Position numbers and translations under genes: made by a program
The notes under the pieces: generated by a model
What the model saw: only the letters and a program-made list of their open reading frames with translations
Database searches by the model: none
Told to the model about the DNA's origin: nothing
Shown: in pieces, positions 59,954 through 64,000 of the stretch
Numbering within the stretch: the stretch's first letter is position 1
Layout of the letters: every line of letters starts with the position of its first letter
Assembly: GCF_037975245.1 (NCBI RefSeq)
Contig: NC_092571.1
Coordinates: 14,439,417 to 14,503,416, forward strand
Length of the DNA stretch: 64,000 nt
DNA from: Apostichopus japonicus
Lineage: Eukaryota; Echinodermata; Holothuroidea; Aspidochirotida; Stichopodidae
Direction: 5' to 3'

Positions 59954-60327
59954 TGCTTTAACGTGACCCACCATGCGGGATACAAAAGGTCACGGCCAAA
60001 CGACACTACCGAACCATCCCATTCTTACAAACGAAACTCAGGTCAGGCGAGCCAAAAAGTACATACGCCCACCGACCTGCAGAGACGAACCGCCCAACCA
60101 CCCACTGAAACATTCAAAAACTACAAAAGGACGATCAGCACGCAGCGAAACAAAACTTCCCTCCCCAGCACACCACCGTCCAAAAAAGGCAGCCTTAGAT
60201 AAACGGCGAAAATCGCCTTCAACCTGAAGGCGAATGTCAGATCTCATCGCCTCCACGACTGCCTGCCAACTGGCAAATTTTCCTCTAAAAATAACATCAT
60301 ATCTATTCCTCCAAACAAGTTTTTTGC
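59954..60327 (-). mobile_element. 5'-truncated LINE (first family)
   Basis: A 374-base minus-strand insertion flanked by perfect ATTAATCGCATTG duplications (59941-59953 and 60328-60340). It covers the ORF2 end and the 3' untranslated region. Confidence 0.88.
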
Positions 60328-60759
60328 ATTAATCGCATTGTTCATTGTGCCGTTATCAGATAACTTATAAAGTTCAAGCCGTCTTACACCTCAATTTGTT
60401 TTCAAAGAATATGGCAAACTTAGTCAAACAACATCAGTCTCCATTTCGATGGTTCTCTAACCTACCTTATCTAATAACCATCCGTATATTTTGGCAGTTC
60501 CATAATGTGGAAATATATTCAAATATCCAGAAAACGTAAAGACACACGAATAGTTAAAGCTATTTCTTATTAAACTTTGTTTTTATTTCGCGATGAGCTA
60601 ATCACTTGGATATATCTGTCCGTCTTTTTTTTTCAACAAAGTAACGTTTCGCCAGATATTTCAATCAATCTGGTTACTCTGAACATGTGTCTCTAATTCT
60701 CGACGGCTTTTAGTCATACATAACTGAGTATGAGTAGATAAATGTTAGGTACAACTTAC

Positions 60760-61240
60760 CAAATAGACGGTATGTGTGTTGCAATAAAGTCGGGCCGAAA
60801 GTCCAGTCGCTGTATGTATACTTTATGTCAACTTGATAAGTTCCCGCATCGTCTAGTTGGATATTTAGGATTGAGAAATTAAAGCTAAAAAAGCAACTCC
60901 AATTGACACAATAAAGGTATTCAACTTGGAATAGATAACGATCATAAGTATGATCCCCAAACCACCGGAACAATCCAGAGTAAAGAAAGGGAGCTCGAGG
61001 AACAGCATCATCGGTAGCCATCTCGGTGAAGTTCAAATCTAAGCTAAGTATATATATATATACATGCATATCTGAAAATGAAACATTTGGAAACGATAAG
61101 TCACAGCCTACTACCACATAACAGTCTGTTGAATTTACTGTAGGTCCATCTTGGCAGTGATAATCACAATCAATATCTTCTGAAAATGAAGAAGTGATCA
61201 GAAAAATTAAGAAACCATGTAAAACCGGTACAAATCCCAT
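60760..61240 (-). CDS. Ig V-like domain protein, first coding exon
   Basis: An open exon from the ATG at 61240 to a GTAAGT donor (exon end 60760, phase 1). A signal peptide spans about residues 1-21, followed by DCDYHCQDG and CYVVVGCDLSFP, then the V-like domain ending DDAGTYQVDIKY (again no F-strand cysteine) and HTYRLF at the donor. It is the partner of 28236-28710, sharing the TA-rich coding run that gives VYIYIL. The second domain must be encoded elsewhere or be absent. A direct splice to a phase-1 membrane exon like that at 46183 would keep the frame. Confidence 0.72.
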
Positions 61241-64000
61241 ATCGATAGATCGCGGTATTGTGACAACTATTCACATTAACTTTGATGCATTGATCGCAAA
61301 ACTTCCCGCGTCTGTCTGTAAAGCGAGGAGCGCTGTTTATGAATCAAACCAAGAAGCCGTTTTTAAGTAACATCCGTGCATGCGCACACGTGTGTGTTTT
61401 CATTTGAATAAGATATGTGCTGACTCAAAATGAAAATGAACAGGATGACAATGTAATTAATTGTTTTGTGGCTACGTGACAATGAAATTCAACTGAACTT
61501 GAATTTTCGAGGGGAGGTATACTCTGCTGGTGTCTGTAGTGGTATCATAACCTTTTAACTGGTTATCGTAATGGATATAAGGCAATGGAAATCGCTCGGA
61601 TGATTCTATTTATACATGCAAGTCAAACATGTATTGAAGTTCCTGTGTCTGCTTTGCTTTTTTTGGTAAGAAATCATAATTCGTTAATGTTAAAGTATGA
61701 AATTGTTTGTCCATTCTAGTGAAGTTTACATAGATACTTTATTACTAAACTAGATTCACCACTGAAAGAGTTGTTAAACATATCTAAGACTGAAAACATG
61801 TCTTTGAAGCTAAAATGAAGAATCATTCGAAGCAAGCTTTTTATATTTCGACAACTTTTAAACCGTACCTATTATTATCCAAAATAAGATAATTATAAGC
61901 AGTCAAATTGAGACACCCTCATAGGATTTCGGGAGCAATGTCCTTTTTATTACAATCCCACATAGTAGGCAATTAATGGGCATAGGTAGTTGTAACCATC
62001 TATTGTACTAGTTTAGAGGGAATATTTCATGTGTATATTCAATATTTTTAAATTTTACAAGATAGTTAAATATTATTATTATGTATGTGATACTAAAAAC
62101 GTCCATTGATTGCCTACCTTATTTTCAACAATTCAATGTTTTGGTCGACGATGTGGAGTGCATCCTGTGCTAGAGAAGTGAGGGGCAGGACATTACGCCT
62201 GCCCTCCCACCTACAAAAGGGGGGATTTTTTTCTCCTCACCCCTGCCTCCCGCCCCACCCACCAAAACACATTTCAACGAGTTTGCTGGCTACTTAATAG
62301 TAATAGCCGAAACAACCCGGTAAACATGACGTTGTTAGAAGTGGAGAATTTGTTCATGACTATGATCCATTCCTTATAAATCATGACTATGTTACGTCAT
62401 TTCAGATGATACAATTTGAAACAGTAAAGCTTCTTTAATATTTTTTCTACATTTGTGAGAACTGAGTTTCATTTTGATTGGTAGATTTGCCAATCATATA
62501 AAATGATTAATCGAGAGCGTTTGTGATAAATTGGTTAATATACTATAAGGGTTACATGTTCAGATCCTGATTGGATAACTGGGTTGTGTCCTTTGTCTTA
62601 CTAAATTACCTTTCTTCACTCATGTGTGTAACATGGGACTTAAGTTTTTAGTTTCCAAGCCGATACTCATGGCTTTATCAGTTAAAATTGGTCAAGGTAA
62701 CCCGTTTATCATGTAAGACTGTGTGTTATAATTTCTTAACATATTTTACATTTATAATCAGTTGCTACGTTTTCGTCAATAACTTCGTCCACATTTTAAC
62801 AGATAGTGGATGACATTTTACTACAGAACGCGCAAAATGTGCAATCTAACATGTGTAAAGGTGTTATAACATACCTCATTTTATACTGATTACCGCTTGT
62901 GTCTCTTATTCACAGTTCAAACCGATCAAGCCATGTACATACGGTGGATTTCCCCCCAAAAGACGCGAGAGCATCTGTTACAATGTGTATATGGGTGCGA
63001 AATTAAATTACCTGTGACCAGAGGTTTACTGTTGTTACTGTCGTGTTAAGGGCTTGTTCTTTATACGAAGAATGTGCTATAAACTTCAACTACAACAATA
63101 ATTGTTTAGCAGATAGTATTATCGTAATCATTTCTGACCTTTTAAGGTAAAAAATTCCAATTAGGGCCGTTATCAATTTGCTCGATTATTCTCTCTAATG
63201 ACAAGACTTAGTGCAAAAGCAACAAAAATCCTAGTATATATGTAATCAAAGAAGATTTGTCTTCCTCTGTGTGCTTGCGTGTGTGGAGTTTGTAACTTGA
63301 AGAGCAGGATTTCTGCAACGGTTGAATCAACTGAGGCTATTTTACATCACGTAAGGCTTACAAAGAGCAGCGTAGAACATTGGTTAACCTGCGAGTAAAG
63401 AGGCTTGTTTACAAGTGACGAAAAGTTGCGACTTTCTGGACTTAATTCCTCAAGGTACGGAACATTACGGAAGTTACCACGAATAGATAACGCTTCGGTT
63501 CTCAATTGAAGGACAACTTTTACCCAATGAAAAAATCTACAAGGGCATATAGACTACTGTAACAACATTATTTTGGTGGTGTAGTGTGTGTGAGTTAATA
63601 TGGAAAATATGTTGCCTTATAGGGGGATCAACAACCGGTGAAATCAAGTGAGCCTAGTTGACTCTTTAATGCGCAGTGTCATCGTGGATGCATTGATCAA
63701 CTTTATCTCAGTAGGTGTTGGCGGAAACATGAACATTATCCAAATCAAGACGTTACACCATGAGATAGTTGGTTCAGTTGCAGGCGAAAACTAACATGTC
63801 TTTTTTTACATCTTATTTGAAAAAGACTACCAATTGGTTGTGAATTATGAGACATTAGATCAAAACAAAGGATTATTTGTGCTAATTTAAGCCAATTTTA
63901 ATTAAAAACTGAGACTAATCATGCACATTAACATTCAATTTAAAAATGGCGTTGTACCGCCATTTCAAGTGAACATTATTTCTTTGTGTGAAATCTTACC
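61241..64000. other. No gene recognised
   Basis: The first 250 bases are the duplicated Ig 5' flank. The remainder shows only short open frames without domains and a C-rich patch at 62195-62270. No mobile element was identified. Confidence 0.45.

Overview
The window looks like AT-rich nuclear DNA from an animal. Genes have GT/AG introns, long spacers are non-coding, and mobile elements are dense. The kinds of elements (a Tx1-like LINE, an EnSpm/CACTA transposon of the animal type, a tRNA-Ser-like SINE with an ATT tail) together with a cluster of secreted or membrane Ig-domain genes suggest a marine invertebrate deuterostome. An echinoderm, perhaps a sea cucumber, is my guess; no single marker proves it. 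There is no bacterial-type gene content, CRISPR array or complete rRNA or tRNA gene.

Layout. (1) 1-22.2 kb: copy A of an old segmental duplication, opened by two large insertions. The first (1977-15319) is a 13.3 kb EnSpm/CACTA element with perfect 17-bp inverted termini, subterminal repeats, a zinc-finger transposase interrupted by one stop codon, and a five-exon SAM-domain protein. The second (16379-21277) is a complete two-ORF LINE with identical 15-bp target duplications and both frames open. (2) 23.6-28.7 kb: a minus-strand group of Ig-like genes, mostly broken. (3) 29.7-33.7 kb: LINE debris, including an internally deleted LINE with intact ends. (4) 35.0-42.2 kb: copy B of the segmental duplication, which lacks both large insertions and so shows their empty sites; it has its own short LINE insertions and a U2 snRNA-headed SINE. 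(5) 42.3-45.4 kb: a tandem array of about eight decayed 5' halves of the Ig gene. (6) 46.2-61.2 kb: the second minus-strand Ig group, with the best preserved genes (51.2-52.0, 58.8-59.6 and 60.8-61.2 kb) and a separate transmembrane exon at 46.2 kb. Its intron holds a decayed LINE. (7) 61.3-64.0 kb: no gene recognised.

How it fits together. The transposase and SAM protein are the probable protein set of the EnSpm element. The LINE supplies the machinery that can explain the many short 3'-tail insertions and probably the SINE-like copies. The Ig genes are an expanding and decaying tandem family encoding signal peptide, an unusual V-like domain and a second Ig-like domain. Every visible donor site is in phase 1 and is compatible with the transmembrane exon, as expected for interchangeable receptor exons. 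Edges of decayed repeats are accurate only to about 20-50 bases.
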